NCBI GenBank assembly: GCA_964420975.1
Contig: CAYQVH010000015.1
Location: forward strand, 1-64,000
Reading direction: 5' to 3'
From: Accumulibacter sp964420975
GTDB lineage: Bacteria; Pseudomonadota; Gammaproteobacteria; Burkholderiales; Rhodocyclaceae
Length of the DNA: 64,000 nt
Shown here: positions 25,158 through 33,727 of the stretch, one piece after another
Position numbering within the stretch: position 1 is the first letter of the stretch
Layout of the letters: every line of letters starts with the position of its first letter
Translations under genes and position numbers: made by a program
The notes under the pieces: model-generated
Databases searched by the model: none
The model's input: only the letters and a program-made list of their open reading frames with translations
What the model was told of the DNA's origin: nothing

Positions 25158-26569
25158 TGCCGAAGTCGCTGCAATGCGCGCGCGTGCAGTCCTTGCGCTG
25201 GCGCCTGCTGCGCACGATCTGCATCGCGGCCCTGCTCGGCATGGCGTTTACCGGCATGCTGAGCTACTGGCAGGCGCAGCACGAGGCCGAGGAGCTGATG
25301 GACGGGCACCTCGCGCAGTCGGCTCGCCTGCTGCTGGCGCTCGTCAGCGATAACGAAAGTCACCTCGCCGATCTCGCGCAGCGCCTGTCGACCGCCCGCA
25401 GCGATCAGAGCAATCTCTACGAACCGCCGCTCGAATTCCAGATTGGCCGCGCCGACGGTTCGCTGCTGCTGCGTTCCGAGCAGGCGCCGAGCACGCCCTT
25501 GTCAATGACTGCCGGCTACACCGACGTCGAGCACGACGGCGACGCCTGGCGGATGCTCAACATGGCGTCGAGCAGTGGCGACTACCGGGTGCAGGTCTGG
25601 CAGTCGATGACCCTGCGCGACCGCGCCGCGCTCGAAGTCGCTGGTCAGGCGGTGCTGCCGATCGCGCTGATGTCGCCCTTGCTGCTGGCGCTGATTTACG
25701 CCTCGATCCGGCGCAGCCTGAAGCCACTCGACGATCTCGCCGCCGACGTCGCCGCGCGTTCGCCGGAGAACCTGCAGTCGCTGGCCAACCGTAACGCGCC
25801 GGCCGAGGCGCAGCCGCTGGTCGCGGCGCTCAACCGCCTGCTCTACCGATTACGCGACACGCTCGACAACGAACGCCGCTTTACTGCCGACGCAGCGCAC
25901 GAGCTGCGCACGCCGCTGTCGATCGTCAAGGTTCAGGCGCAGGTCGCTCAGTTGTGCGCCGGCAACGATCGCCAGCACGCGCTGGCGCAGATCGTCGCCG
26001 GCGCCGATCGCGCCGCGCGCGTGCTCGAACAGCTGTTGCGTCTGGCGCGACTCGATCCGCTGACCGGGCTGCCCAACCCCGGCGAGCTCGATCTGTGCCA
26101 ACTGCTGCGGCAAGCGGTCGCCGACAGCCGCGAGCGGGAGACGGCGCGGCCACTACGCCTGCAGCTCTGCGCACCGTCGCTGCCGATCGAAGGCGACGCC
26201 GAGCTGCTGCAGATCGTCGTGCGCAACTTGCTGGACAACGCGTTGCGTTATACGCCCCCGGCGACGGCGATCACGCTCTTCGCGCGCCAGCGCGACGGCG
26301 AAACGACTATGGGTGTTGCCGACGAGGGTCCGGGGGTCGCCGAAGAAGACCTGCCGCGGCTCGTCGAACGTTTCTACCGTGGCCGCGAGGCGGGCGCCGA
26401 AGGCAGCGGTCTTGGCCTGGCAATCGTCCAGCGCATTGCCGAGCTGCACGGCGCGCGTTTCGAAGTCGAAAACCTGGCCGCCGGCGGTTTCGAGGCCCGG
26501 CTGCGCTGGCGCCGTCTGTCGCCGCCGCCGGCGACGGTTGCGGTTCGGGAACGCGAGGCGATTTCCTGA
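25157..26569 (+). CDS. Sensor histidine kinase (QseC-like)
   Basis: The 470-residue kinase starts at ATG 25157. It has two membrane helices (about 17-35 and 165-185) around a periplasmic sensor region, a HAMP-like linker, and the H-box AADAAHELRTPLS with His about 248. The ATPase part has NLLDNALRYTPP, DEGPGVAEEDLPRL and GSGLGLAIVQRIAE. The C-terminal residues after RLRWRR are encoded by sequence duplicated 0.9 kb downstream, so the natural end may have been changed. Partner of the response regulator at 24495. Confidence 0.92.
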   Translation: MPKSLQCARVQSLRWRLLRTICIAALLGMAFTGMLSYWQAQHEAEELMDGHLAQSARLLLALVSDNESHLADLAQRLSTARSDQSNLYEPPLEFQIGRADGSLLLRSEQAPSTPLSMTAGYTDVEHDGDAWRMLNMASSSGDYRVQVWQSMTLRDRAALEVAGQAVLPIALMSPLLLALIYASIRRSLKPLDDLAADVAARSPENLQSLANRNAPAEAQPLVAALNRLLYRLRDTLDNERRFTADAAHELRTPLSIVKVQAQVAQLCAGNDRQHALAQIVAGADRAARVLEQLLRLARLDPLTGLPNPGELDLCQLLRQAVADSRERETARPLRLQLCAPSLPIEGDAELLQIVVRNLLDNALRYTPPATAITLFARQRDGETTMGVADEGPGVAEEDLPRLVERFYRGREAGAEGSGLGLAIVQRIAELHGARFEVENLAAGGFEARLRWRRLSPPPATVAVREREAIS

Positions 26570-26587
26570 CCACCAGGCTGCCGATCG
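26509..26587 (+). repeat. 79-bp direct repeat, copy A
   Basis: This copy matches 27402-27480 at 76 of 79 positions, including 54 identical bases in a row (26534-26587 against 27427-27480). It encodes the C-terminal tail of the sensor kinase. A 19-base block just after it (26585-26603) also matches 27531-27549, so the copy carries a further shortened segment of the downstream synthase gene end. Confidence 0.9.
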
Positions 26588-26651
26588 GCGCGGTGGCGGT
26601 GAACAGACCTCAACAAGGCGGAAGGACGCCACAGTGTTCGTGATCCAGTGC

Positions 26652-26657
26652 TACACT
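26652..26657 (+). promoter_or_regulatory. Probable -10 of the toxin-antitoxin module
   Basis: TACACT lies 32 bases before the antitoxin start and is flanked by the near-repeats GTTCGTGATC (from 26636) and GTTCGTGAATC (from 26661), which could be operator halves for autoregulation. No strong -35 is seen. Confidence 0.35.
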
Positions 26658-26688
26658 GAGTTCGTGAATCACAGGCCCGGAGATCACG

Positions 26689-26940
26689 ATGCCCAACCTG
26701 ACCATCACCACGGATGAATCGACCTTGCAATGGGCGCGGATCTAGGCGGCGAGGCGCAAGACCAGCGTTTCAAAGCTGGTGGGAGAAATCCTCGCTCGCG
26801 CCAGCAAGCAGGAGGACCTGTACGACGCCGCCCTGCAGGACTTCTTCTCGCGCGGTCCTTACCTCGAATCGGCCGTTCGTGAGGACGGCCGATCCTGGCC
26901 CACACGTGAAGATCTGCACGGACCCTTCGCGAGCCAGTGA
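26689..26940 (+). pseudogene. Antitoxin gene (ribbon-helix-helix type) interrupted by an in-frame TAG
   Basis: Read from ATG 26689 the frame gives MPNLTITTDESTLQWARI, then TAG (codon 19), then AARRKTSVSKLVGEILARAS and onward to a TGA at 26938. The pattern matches VapB/RHH antitoxins (typically WARxxAARxxTSVSRLVGEML), with the stop replacing the residue between WARI and AAR, so one base change from a sense codon is the simplest cause. The rest of the frame is intact and its end overlaps the toxin start (GTGA). Loss of most of the protein would remove the toxin-binding region unless readthrough or reinitiation occurs. Confidence 0.75.
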
Positions 26941-27377
26941 GCCGGGTCTTTGTCGATACAAATGTCATCGCCTACGCGCGCGATGTGCGGGAGTCGAAAA
27001 AGCAGCCCATCGCCGAGAAGTGGCTGATGACCCTGTTTCAACGACGTACCGGCCGTATTTCCTGGCAGGTATTGGCGGAGTACTACGCCGTCGCCACACA
27101 CCGCGGAAAGCTGGCAGTAACCGCAGAATTGGCGCGCGCCGACGTCCGCGCGCTCGCCGCGTGGCGGCCAGTTCTGCTCGATGTGGCGCTGCTGGATGAC
27201 GCCTTCCGTGTGCAGGACAGCTATGGATTTTCCTGGTGGGACAGCCTGATTGTTACGGCGGCTTTGCGCAGCCAGAGTGATCTTCTGCTTTCCGAAGATT
27301 TTCCGGAGGGACTGGTGGTGGATGGCCAGTTGACGATCGTCAATCCGTTTGCGGCGGCTGCGTTGCCGGCCGAGTGA
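26937..27377 (+). CDS. vapC: PIN-domain toxin, VapC-like
   Basis: This 146-residue protein starts with GTG overlapping the antitoxin stop. It has the four acidic PIN residues: D7 in VFVDTNV, E48 in LAEYY, D102 in WWDSLIV and D121 in LSEDF, so the ribonuclease site looks intact. PIN toxins usually cut tRNA or rRNA and are neutralised by the upstream antitoxin. Here the antitoxin frame is broken, while the toxin has not decayed. It lies between two copies of a 79-bp repeat, in a gap between the kinase and the FabH-like gene. Confidence 0.88.
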   Translation: MSRVFVDTNVIAYARDVRESKKQPIAEKWLMTLFQRRTGRISWQVLAEYYAVATHRGKLAVTAELARADVRALAAWRPVLLDVALLDDAFRVQDSYGFSWWDSLIVTAALRSQSDLLLSEDFPEGLVVDGQLTIVNPFAAAALPAE

Positions 27378-27401
27378 GGCGTTTCAGGCGGGGTGGTAGT
27401 C

Positions 27402-27480
27402 GCGCCGTCTGTCGCCGCCGTCAGCTACGGTTGCGGTTCGGGAACGCGAGGCGATTTCCTGACCACCAGGCTGCCGATCG
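27402..27480 (+). repeat. 79-bp direct repeat, copy B
   Basis: This copy contains the stop codon and last codons of the FabH-like gene on the minus strand and continues seamlessly into that gene, so it is probably the original. Copy A at 26509 lies on the other side of the toxin-antitoxin module. Confidence 0.9.
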
Positions 27481-28573
27481 AATAGCCGGCGCCGAACGAG
27501 CAGATGACGCCGACGTCGCCGGCGGCAAGGTCGGCGCGGTGGCGGTGAAAGGCGATGATCGACCCGGCGGAGGCGGTGTTGGCAAACTCGTCGAGGATCA
27601 CCGGCGCTTCGTCGGCGGTGGCGTCGCGACCGAGCAGGCGGCGCCCGATCAACTGGTTCATCGCCAGATTGGCCTGATGCAGCCAGAAACGACGAACGCC
27701 GTGCGGCGACAACTCGAGGCTGGCGAGGTGCGCCGTGATGTGCGCGGCGGCCAGCGGACACACCTCCTTGAACACCTTGCGCCCTTCCTGCACGAACAGC
27801 AGGTCGCGATCGTCCGGGTTGCGATCCTCGCAGCGCGAGAGAAAGCCGGCGTTGTTGCGGATGGCGTTGGAGTAGGTCGTCGCCAGCTTGCAGCCGACGA
27901 CTTCCCAAGGGTCGTCGGCAAGCGCCGCGTCCAGCCGCTCGACGACGATCGCGGTGCAGACGTCGCCGAAGATGAAGTGGCAGTCACGGTCCTGCCAGGC
28001 GAGATGCGCCGAGCAGATCTCGGGGTTGACGACGAGCACGCAGCGCGCCGTTTCGCAACGCACGGCGTTAACCGCCAGTTCGAGGGCAAAGGTCGCCGAC
28101 GAACAGGCGACGTTCATGTCGAAGCCGTGGCCTTGCTCGATGCCAAGCGCGTGCTGAATTTCGATCGCCATCGCCGGGTACGGTCGCTGCATGTTCGACG
28201 CCGCGCAGATCACCGCATCGACGTCACTCGCGCCGCGGCCGGCGGCGGTCAGCGCCTGCGTTGCTGCGGCGACGGCCATCTCGGCCTGCAGCGACGGCTG
28301 GTCGTTGCCGCGCATCGTAAAGCGCGGGCGCATCCGCTCCGGATCGAGGACGCCGTCTTTTTCCATCACGTAGCGGCGCGTGATTCCCGACGCCTTCTCG
28401 ATGAAATCGACGCTCGACTGCTCGAGCGCGGCGACCTGGCCGGCGGCGATCACGCTCGCGTGGCTGGCGTTGAAGCGGCGAGCATAGCGGTTGTACGACG
28501 AGACCAACTCATCGTTGCTAATCGTGAAGGGCGCGGTATAGAGGCCGGTGGCGGTGATGGCGGCGCGTTGCAT
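27425..28573 (-). CDS. Beta-ketoacyl-ACP synthase III family protein
   Basis: The start is ATG 28573, giving 382 residues. The thiolase-fold triad is complete: Cys157 in NVACSSATF, His in WLHQANLAMN and Asn in FANTASAGS. The length exceeds FabH proper (about 320), with extra residues near the N-terminus (ASHASVIAAGQ), as in the FabY/PA3286-like group, so it may make beta-keto acids from a longer acyl donor. It runs convergently towards the kinase and, with the ligase, oxidase-like and SDR genes, suggests a fatty-acid-derived product. The final residues VRKSPRVPEPQP come from the repeated sequence. Confidence 0.88.
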   Translation of the reverse strand: MQRAAITATGLYTAPFTISNDELVSSYNRYARRFNASHASVIAAGQVAALEQSSVDFIEKASGITRRYVMEKDGVLDPERMRPRFTMRGNDQPSLQAEMAVAAATQALTAAGRGASDVDAVICAASNMQRPYPAMAIEIQHALGIEQGHGFDMNVACSSATFALELAVNAVRCETARCVLVVNPEICSAHLAWQDRDCHFIFGDVCTAIVVERLDAALADDPWEVVGCKLATTYSNAIRNNAGFLSRCEDRNPDDRDLLFVQEGRKVFKEVCPLAAAHITAHLASLELSPHGVRRFWLHQANLAMNQLIGRRLLGRDATADEAPVILDEFANTASAGSIIAFHRHRADLAAGDVGVICSFGAGYSIGSLVVRKSPRVPEPQP

Positions 28574-28590
28574 GGCGTTCTCCGAGAGGG

Positions 28591-30123
28591 TTACAGATAC
28601 TGGCTGATCACCAGCGCCGCGAGAAGGCAAGCGATCACTGCCAGCAGGCGGCCCTGTTGGCGCTGCGCGCGGGTCAGCTCGGCGAGTGCCGGGGCGAGAT
28701 CAGAGGTCTTCGGTTGCGCCAGCGCCTGGTGCACGAGACGCGGCAGCTGCGGCAAGGTACGTGCCCAGTACGGGGCTTCCTGCAGCACGCCGAGGTGGAA
28801 GGCATGGCGGCCGACCTGCTCGCTCATCCAGCGTTCGAGGAAGGGCTTCGCCGTTTTCCAGAGGTCGAGGTTGGGGTCGAGCTGACGGCCAAGGCCCTCG
28901 ATGTTGAGCAGCGTCTTTTGCAGCATCACCAGTTGCGGTTGGATCTCGACGTTGAAGCGGCGCGAGGTCTGAAACAGCCGCAACAGTACGCGCCCGAACG
29001 AAATTTCATGCAACGGGCGGTCGAAGATCGGTTCGCAAACGGCGCGAATCGCCGCCTCGAACTCGTCGGCGCGCGTGTTCGCCGGTGCCCAGCCGGCTTC
29101 GATGTGCGCCATCGCCACGCGTTTGTAGTCGCGCTGAAAAAAAGCCAGGAAGTTCTGCGCCAGATAGTTCTTGTCGCCATCGTTGAGCGTGCCGACGATA
29201 CCGAAGTCGAGCGCGATGTAGCTGCCGTGATGCGCCGGGTCGACGGCGACAAAAATGTTCCCCGGATGCATGTCGGCGTGAAAGAAGCCGTCGCGAAAGA
29301 CCTGAGTGAAAAAGATTTCGACCCCGGCGCGCGACAACTGCGAGAGGTCGACGCCGGCAGCCACCAGCGTTTCGGTCTGGCTGATCGGGATGCCGCGCAT
29401 CCGCTCCATCACCATCACCGTTGTCGTGCACTGATCCCAGTACACCTCGGGGACCTGCAGCAGACGCGAGCCGGCGAAGTTGCGCCGCAACTGCGAGCAG
29501 TTGGCGGCCTCTCGCATCAGGTCAAGTTCGTCGTAGAGGTGCTTGGCGAATTCGCCGACGACCTCGCGCGGCTTCAGGCGTTTGCCGTCCGACCACACCT
29601 TCTCCAGCACGCCGGCAAGGGTTTCGAGCAGCGCCAGATCGTTGGCGATCACCCGATGCATGTCCGGGCGCAGCACCTTGACCGCGACTTCGTGGCCGCC
29701 ATCTTCGGGGCGCAGGCGGGCGAAATGCACCTGGGCAATCGACGCACTGGCCACCGGCACGGCGTCGAACTCGGCGAACACTTCGCTCGCCGGCCGTCCG
29801 TAGGCGGCGGCGATCTGCGCCAGCGCGAGTTCCGACGAGAACGGCGGAACGCGGTCCTGGAGCTTGGCGAGTTCGTCGGCAATATCGGGTCGCAGCAGGT
29901 CGCGCCGCGTCGACAACACCTGTCCAAACTTGACGAAGATCGGCCCCAGCGATTCGAGCGCCAGGCGCAACCGCACCGCCGGCGGCGCCTCGTGGCGGCG
30001 CCAGAAGTGCAGCGCGCGCGACAACGCGACCAGCCGCCCGCTCGGTTCGTGCTCGAAAATCATCTCGTCGAGGCCGTAACGGCTCGCAACGCTGAGGATT
30101 TTGGCGAGACGGAAAAGGCGCAC
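28591..30123 (-). CDS. ubiB: UbiB, ubiquinone biosynthesis protein kinase-like ATPase
   Basis: The 510-residue protein belongs to the ABC1/ADCK/UbiB atypical kinase family. It shows the KxGQ motif (IFVKFGQVLSTRRD), the Ala/Lys pair in EVAVKVLRPD, the loop HADMHPGN and ALDFGIVG. A C-terminal membrane anchor (LLAVIACLLAALVISQYL) is typical of UbiB. It is needed for aerobic coenzyme Q synthesis, probably by extracting lipid intermediates from the membrane. It ends 17 bases from the FabH-like gene start, on the same strand. Confidence 0.95.
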   Translation of the reverse strand: MRLFRLAKILSVASRYGLDEMIFEHEPSGRLVALSRALHFWRRHEAPPAVRLRLALESLGPIFVKFGQVLSTRRDLLRPDIADELAKLQDRVPPFSSELALAQIAAAYGRPASEVFAEFDAVPVASASIAQVHFARLRPEDGGHEVAVKVLRPDMHRVIANDLALLETLAGVLEKVWSDGKRLKPREVVGEFAKHLYDELDLMREAANCSQLRRNFAGSRLLQVPEVYWDQCTTTVMVMERMRGIPISQTETLVAAGVDLSQLSRAGVEIFFTQVFRDGFFHADMHPGNIFVAVDPAHHGSYIALDFGIVGTLNDGDKNYLAQNFLAFFQRDYKRVAMAHIEAGWAPANTRADEFEAAIRAVCEPIFDRPLHEISFGRVLLRLFQTSRRFNVEIQPQLVMLQKTLLNIEGLGRQLDPNLDLWKTAKPFLERWMSEQVGRHAFHLGVLQEAPYWARTLPQLPRLVHQALAQPKTSDLAPALAELTRAQRQQGRLLAVIACLLAALVISQYL

Positions 30124-30451
30124 GGCGGGCGGCGGAAGACTCAGGCGAAAGCGACAGTTTACACAGAAGATCGCTGCCCGCGGCGGGGCTGTCGCTAGCT
30201 CGGCTATTTCACCAGCGTCTGCCGAATGAGCCCGCGGCCAGGCTAAAGGCGTAACGTTCTCAGGTACGTGAGGTGGTCAGAGGGAAAGCGCTGAATTTCG
30301 TGAGCTTTGGACGCACTGCCCTCAACCCCCGAAGGATCAACGTGTGGGGGCCGCACTTGCGTCGTCGCCGCGAAATTGTGATCGCTCCTGATCCACGTGC
30401 AGCGCAACGTCGGAGACATCGATGTCGAGCCTCCGTTCCTTTGGCGAAATC

Positions 30452-30478
30452 GGCAGAGCCGCAATGAACGGCTCTGCC
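30452..30478 (+). repeat. 10-bp perfect hairpin in the gene-poor stretch
   Basis: GGCAGAGCCG pairs with CGGCTCTGCC around a 7-base loop. No T-run follows on either strand, so a terminator is not indicated. It could be a repetitive extragenic element or part of an RNA. Confidence 0.5.
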
Positions 30479-30743
30479 AGTACGCGGTTGAGGCCATGAC
30501 GTAGGCGCGGGTCGCACGCGCCTCCCGTCGCGAGAGCGTCGGACTGCTGGCCAGTTCGTCGACACGACCGAAGGCCGTCTGCGTCCGCGGATCAGCCAGC
30601 GTCGAAATGGACCGCGCCACCTTTGAAATCCGCTTCGACCTCTGTACTGGAGCGCCCTTCGGCGGTTGCGCCGATACCCATTCATGAAATACCCGGAGTA
30701 GCGAGAGCTGCGCTGCGGATCAATGGCGGTCGTGGTTGGGCCT

Positions 30744-30752
30744 TGTTATACT
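30744..30752 (+). promoter_or_regulatory. kdsD: Probable extended -10 promoter for kdsD
   Basis: TGTTATACT contains a near-perfect -10 (TATACT, 30747-30752), 26 bases before the kdsD start; the preceding TG gives a partial extended -10. The -35 region is not clear. Confidence 0.4.
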
Positions 30753-30777
30753 CGCCCGATGTGCACCGCAACCAGTA

Positions 30778-31761
30778 ATGAAGCTCGTACCCCCCTCGGC
30801 GACAGCGCTTGAACTTGCTCGCCGGGTCTTGCGTATCGAGGCGGATGCCGTGCTGGCGTTGGCCGATCGCCTCGATGGCAACTTCCTGCAGGCCGTGGGG
30901 CTGATGCTCAGTTGTCGAGGACGGGTCATCGTCAGTGGCATGGGCAAGTCCGGCCACGTGGGTCGAAAGATCGCCTCGACTCTGGCGAGCACCGGGACGC
31001 CAGCCTTCTTTGTTCATCCCGCCGAGGCCAGCCACGGCGACTTGGGAATGATCACGCGCGACGACGTGCTGCTTGCGCTCTCCAATTCCGGCGAAAGTGC
31101 CGAGTTGCTGGCCATCATCCCGAGCGTCAAGCGGCAGGGTGCACGGCTGATCGGGGTGACCGGCAATCGGCAGTCGTCGCTCGCCATCGAATCCGACGTT
31201 CATCTCGACGCGGCCGTTGCGCAGGAGGCGTGTCCGTTGAATCTGGCGCCAACTGCGAGTACCACCGCAGCACTGGCGCTGGGTGATGCGCTGGCGGTCG
31301 TTCTGCTCGACGCGCGTGGCTTCGGTGCCGACGATTTTGCGCGTTCGCATCCCGGCGGCGCGCTGGGGCGTCGCCTGCTCACCCATGTTGGCGACGTCAT
31401 GCGGGTTGGCGACGCGGTACCGAGCGTTGCACCAGAGACCACGGTCGCGGAAACGATACTTGAAATCTCGCGTGGTGGGATCGGCCTGGCGGCGGTCGTC
31501 GACCCGCATCGGCGCGTCGTTGGGGTCGTCACCGACGGCGATCTGCGACGAGCGTTTGGCCGTGACATCGACCTGCGCAGCGCCCTGGCGGCGGACATCA
31601 TGGGTCGGCATCCCCGCCTGATCGGACCGGAAAAACTTGCTGCCGAGGCGGTGGCGATGATGGAGGAACACAAGGTCAATCAGTTGCCGGTAGTCGATGA
31701 GGCGGGCGTACTGCTCGGTGCGCTGAACATGCACGATCTTTTCCGGGCGAAGGTGATCTAA
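30778..31761 (+). CDS. kdsD: Arabinose-5-phosphate isomerase
   Basis: The 327-residue enzyme converts ribulose 5-phosphate to arabinose 5-phosphate, the first step towards KDO. The N-terminal SIS domain (about 35-170) contains VIVSGMGKSGHVGRKIASTL, STGTPAFFVHPAEASHGDLG and LSNSGES. Two CBS domains fill the C-terminal 120 residues (VAETILEISRGGIGLAAVVD; VNQLPVVDEAG). The KdsD/GutQ choice rests on the operon: kdsC, lptC and lptA follow. The stop overlaps the kdsC start by one base. Confidence 0.95.
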   Translation: MKLVPPSATALELARRVLRIEADAVLALADRLDGNFLQAVGLMLSCRGRVIVSGMGKSGHVGRKIASTLASTGTPAFFVHPAEASHGDLGMITRDDVLLALSNSGESAELLAIIPSVKRQGARLIGVTGNRQSSLAIESDVHLDAAVAQEACPLNLAPTASTTAALALGDALAVVLLDARGFGADDFARSHPGGALGRRLLTHVGDVMRVGDAVPSVAPETTVAETILEISRGGIGLAAVVDPHRRVVGVVTDGDLRRAFGRDIDLRSALAADIMGRHPRLIGPEKLAAEAVAMMEEHKVNQLPVVDEAGVLLGALNMHDLFRAKVI

Positions 31762-32309
31762 TGTCGGGCGATCTTGCCAGCGTCGTTGCTCTTGCCAGTC
31801 GCGTGCGATTGATGGCCTTTGACGTCGATGGAGTACTGACCGACGGACGTCTTTTTTTAAGCGATGACGGCGTCGAGATGAAGGCCTTCAATAGCCTCGA
31901 TGGGCACGGTCTGAAGCTGCTGCAGCAGGCACAGATCGAAGTGGCGATTATTACTGGCAGGCGCGCGCGCTGTGTCGAGCGAAGAGCGAGCGAGCTGGGT
32001 ATCGTCCATTTATTTCAGGGGGTTGGCAACAAGCTTGAGGTGATGACCGCCTTGCTGGCGGAACGGGGTGTGACGGTGGATGCCGCCGGTTATATGGGCG
32101 ACGATCTGCCCGACCTGCCCGTGATGACCGCCTGCGCCTTCTCGGCAACCCCCGCTGACGGGCATGCGGTAGTACAGCGTTACGCCTCCCTGGTGACCGC
32201 CCGTGGTGGCGGTCGTGGTGCCGTGCGTGAAGTCTGTGACTTCATTCTGGAGGCGCAGGGACGGTTGCCGGTTTTGGACGCTCCCTATTTGAGGCGCGAT
32301 CATCGATGA
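31761..32309 (+). CDS. kdsC: KDO-8-phosphate phosphatase
   Basis: The 182-residue HAD-family enzyme has motif I MAFDVDGVLTDGRLF, motif II IITGR and motif III/IV GYMGDDLPDLPVM. It lacks a cap domain, which is typical for KdsC tetramers. It removes phosphate from KDO-8-phosphate, giving KDO for the lipopolysaccharide core. Co-translated with kdsD and overlapping lptC by an ATGA. Confidence 0.95.
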   Translation: MSGDLASVVALASRVRLMAFDVDGVLTDGRLFLSDDGVEMKAFNSLDGHGLKLLQQAQIEVAIITGRRARCVERRASELGIVHLFQGVGNKLEVMTALLAERGVTVDAAGYMGDDLPDLPVMTACAFSATPADGHAVVQRYASLVTARGGGRGAVREVCDFILEAQGRLPVLDAPYLRRDHR

Positions 32310-32890
32310 AACAATGGAGCACCGCGCTGTTGCCACTCAGTATCCTGATGGTGCTCACGGCGCTGACCTTCTGGTTGCGTTATGTGACCGAGCTGCCGGA
32401 AGGGCGTAATGACGGCAAAAACCGACACGATCCGGATCTCATTGTGCACGGCGCGACGGCACGCAAACTCGACGAATCGGGACGTCTGCTGTACACCTTG
32501 ATCGCCGACGAACTGCGCCATTATCCGGACGACGACACCACCGACCTTAGCCAGCCGAAACTTGTTTATCTACAACCCGACAAACCGCCGCTGACGATCA
32601 ACGCTGCGCGGGGTCACGTCACGACGAAGGGGGAGCGGGTCGAGCTGGTCGATCGTGTCCAGGTTCGGCGTGCGGCCAGCGACACACAGGCGGAACTGGT
32701 CCTCGAAACCGCACAACTGACGGTCCTGACCGATGAAGAAAGGGCGTTTACTGCGAGCCCGGTGGTCATCAACGAAGGCAACTCCTGGTTGCAGGGCGTT
32801 GGGATGCAAATCGACCAGAAACAACAGACCTATCTGCTCGAATCGCAAGTTAGCGGACGTATCGAAAGTCATTTGGTGAAGAAGAAATGA
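32306..32890 (+). CDS. lptC: LPS export protein LptC
   Basis: The 194-residue protein has one N-terminal membrane helix (LLPLSILMVLTALTFWLRY), then a periplasmic beta-jellyroll. A GATARKLDESGRLLYTLIADELRHYPDDDTT segment and the later VQGVGMQID-like repeat pattern fit LptC. It hands lipopolysaccharide from LptBFG to LptA. Overlaps both neighbours by ATGA, so the group is one operon. Confidence 0.9.
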   Translation: MKQWSTALLPLSILMVLTALTFWLRYVTELPEGRNDGKNRHDPDLIVHGATARKLDESGRLLYTLIADELRHYPDDDTTDLSQPKLVYLQPDKPPLTINAARGHVTTKGERVELVDRVQVRRAASDTQAELVLETAQLTVLTDEERAFTASPVVINEGNSWLQGVGMQIDQKQQTYLLESQVSGRIESHLVKKK

Positions 32891-33498
32891 GTGAACTCCC
32901 GCGGTTGCTATCTGTCGCCAGCCTCGGCGCTGGCTTGCTGCTGGCGTTCCCAGCGTACGCTGAGCGCGCCGATCGTGAGAAGCCGATCCACCTCGAAGCC
33001 GATCGAATGAGTATCGACGACGTAAAGAAAGTGAAGACGCTCGAAGGCAAAGTCGTGATGACGCAGGGGACGATGGAGTTGCGCACCGATCGTCTGGTGG
33101 TCACCGAGGATGCCGATGGGTTTCAGAAAGGGGTCGCCACCGGGGGGCCGGGTGGTCTTGCCCGTTTTCGGCAGAAGCGGGACGGCTTGGACGAGTGGAT
33201 CGAAGGGGAAGCCGAGCGTATTGAACACGATGCGCGTAGCGAAACGACCCAGTTTTTCATCCGTGCCTGGATTCAGAGCGGGGCGGACGAGGTGCGTGGC
33301 CCGTACATTTCTTACGACGCCCTGAACGAAAAGTACGCGGTCAACAGCGGAGGCGTTCCGAGAACTGCGACCGGAGTTGCGCAGGCGCGGGCGCGAGCGA
33401 TCATCCAGCCAAAAAGCAAAGGCGAGAAGCCAGCCGACACGAAGGGATCGGCCTTGAGCCTGAAGGCGGACCCCAACGTCAAGCCGGCCAACAACTGA
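32887..33498 (+). CDS. lptA: LPS periplasmic transport protein LptA
   Basis: The 203-residue protein begins with a signal peptide (LLSVASLGAGLLLAFPAYAERA). The OstA-type jellyroll follows: PIHLEADRMSIDDVKKVKTLEGKVVMTQGTMELRTDRLVV, then IEGEAERIEHD and PYISYDALNEKYAVN. It bridges inner and outer membranes. In many proteobacteria lptB and rpoN follow directly; here the next genes are phasins. Confidence 0.93.
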   Translation: MSELPRLLSVASLGAGLLLAFPAYAERADREKPIHLEADRMSIDDVKKVKTLEGKVVMTQGTMELRTDRLVVTEDADGFQKGVATGGPGGLARFRQKRDGLDEWIEGEAERIEHDARSETTQFFIRAWIQSGADEVRGPYISYDALNEKYAVNSGGVPRTATGVAQARARAIIQPKSKGEKPADTKGSALSLKADPNVKPANN

Positions 33499-33697
33499 GA
33501 CTCGACGCGCCCTGCGTTGGTTGCGCGCCCGCTTCGGGCCTGGCGGCGTTGCGGTTGTCGGTCATGCGCAAAACACGATAATTGCTCAAGAAATCGATCT
33601 TTCTCGCCTCATCCAGCGTCTGTGCGGCGCAACAGAGGCGTCGTCTCTTCTTCTCGCCGACCTTAGTTGACTTATTAGTACAAGTATAACAAGTGCT

Positions 33698-33718
33698 TGC
33701 GTCGTCTGTTGCGACGCA
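33698..33718 (+). promoter_or_regulatory. Inverted repeat upstream of the phasin promoter
   Basis: TGCGTCG and CGACGCA form 7-bp arms with a 7-base loop, ending 9 bases before the -35. It could be an operator. The direct repeat GCACAAAAAG occurs at 33716 and 33735, spanning the promoter. Confidence 0.4.
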
Positions 33719-33727
33719 CAAAAAGTC

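Larger units (their letters stand above)
30124..30777. other. 650-base stretch without a recognisable gene
   Basis: Frames on both strands are short or low-complexity and resemble no known family. The only distinct structures are a hairpin at 30452-30478 and the kdsD promoter near the right end. Confidence 0.6.
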
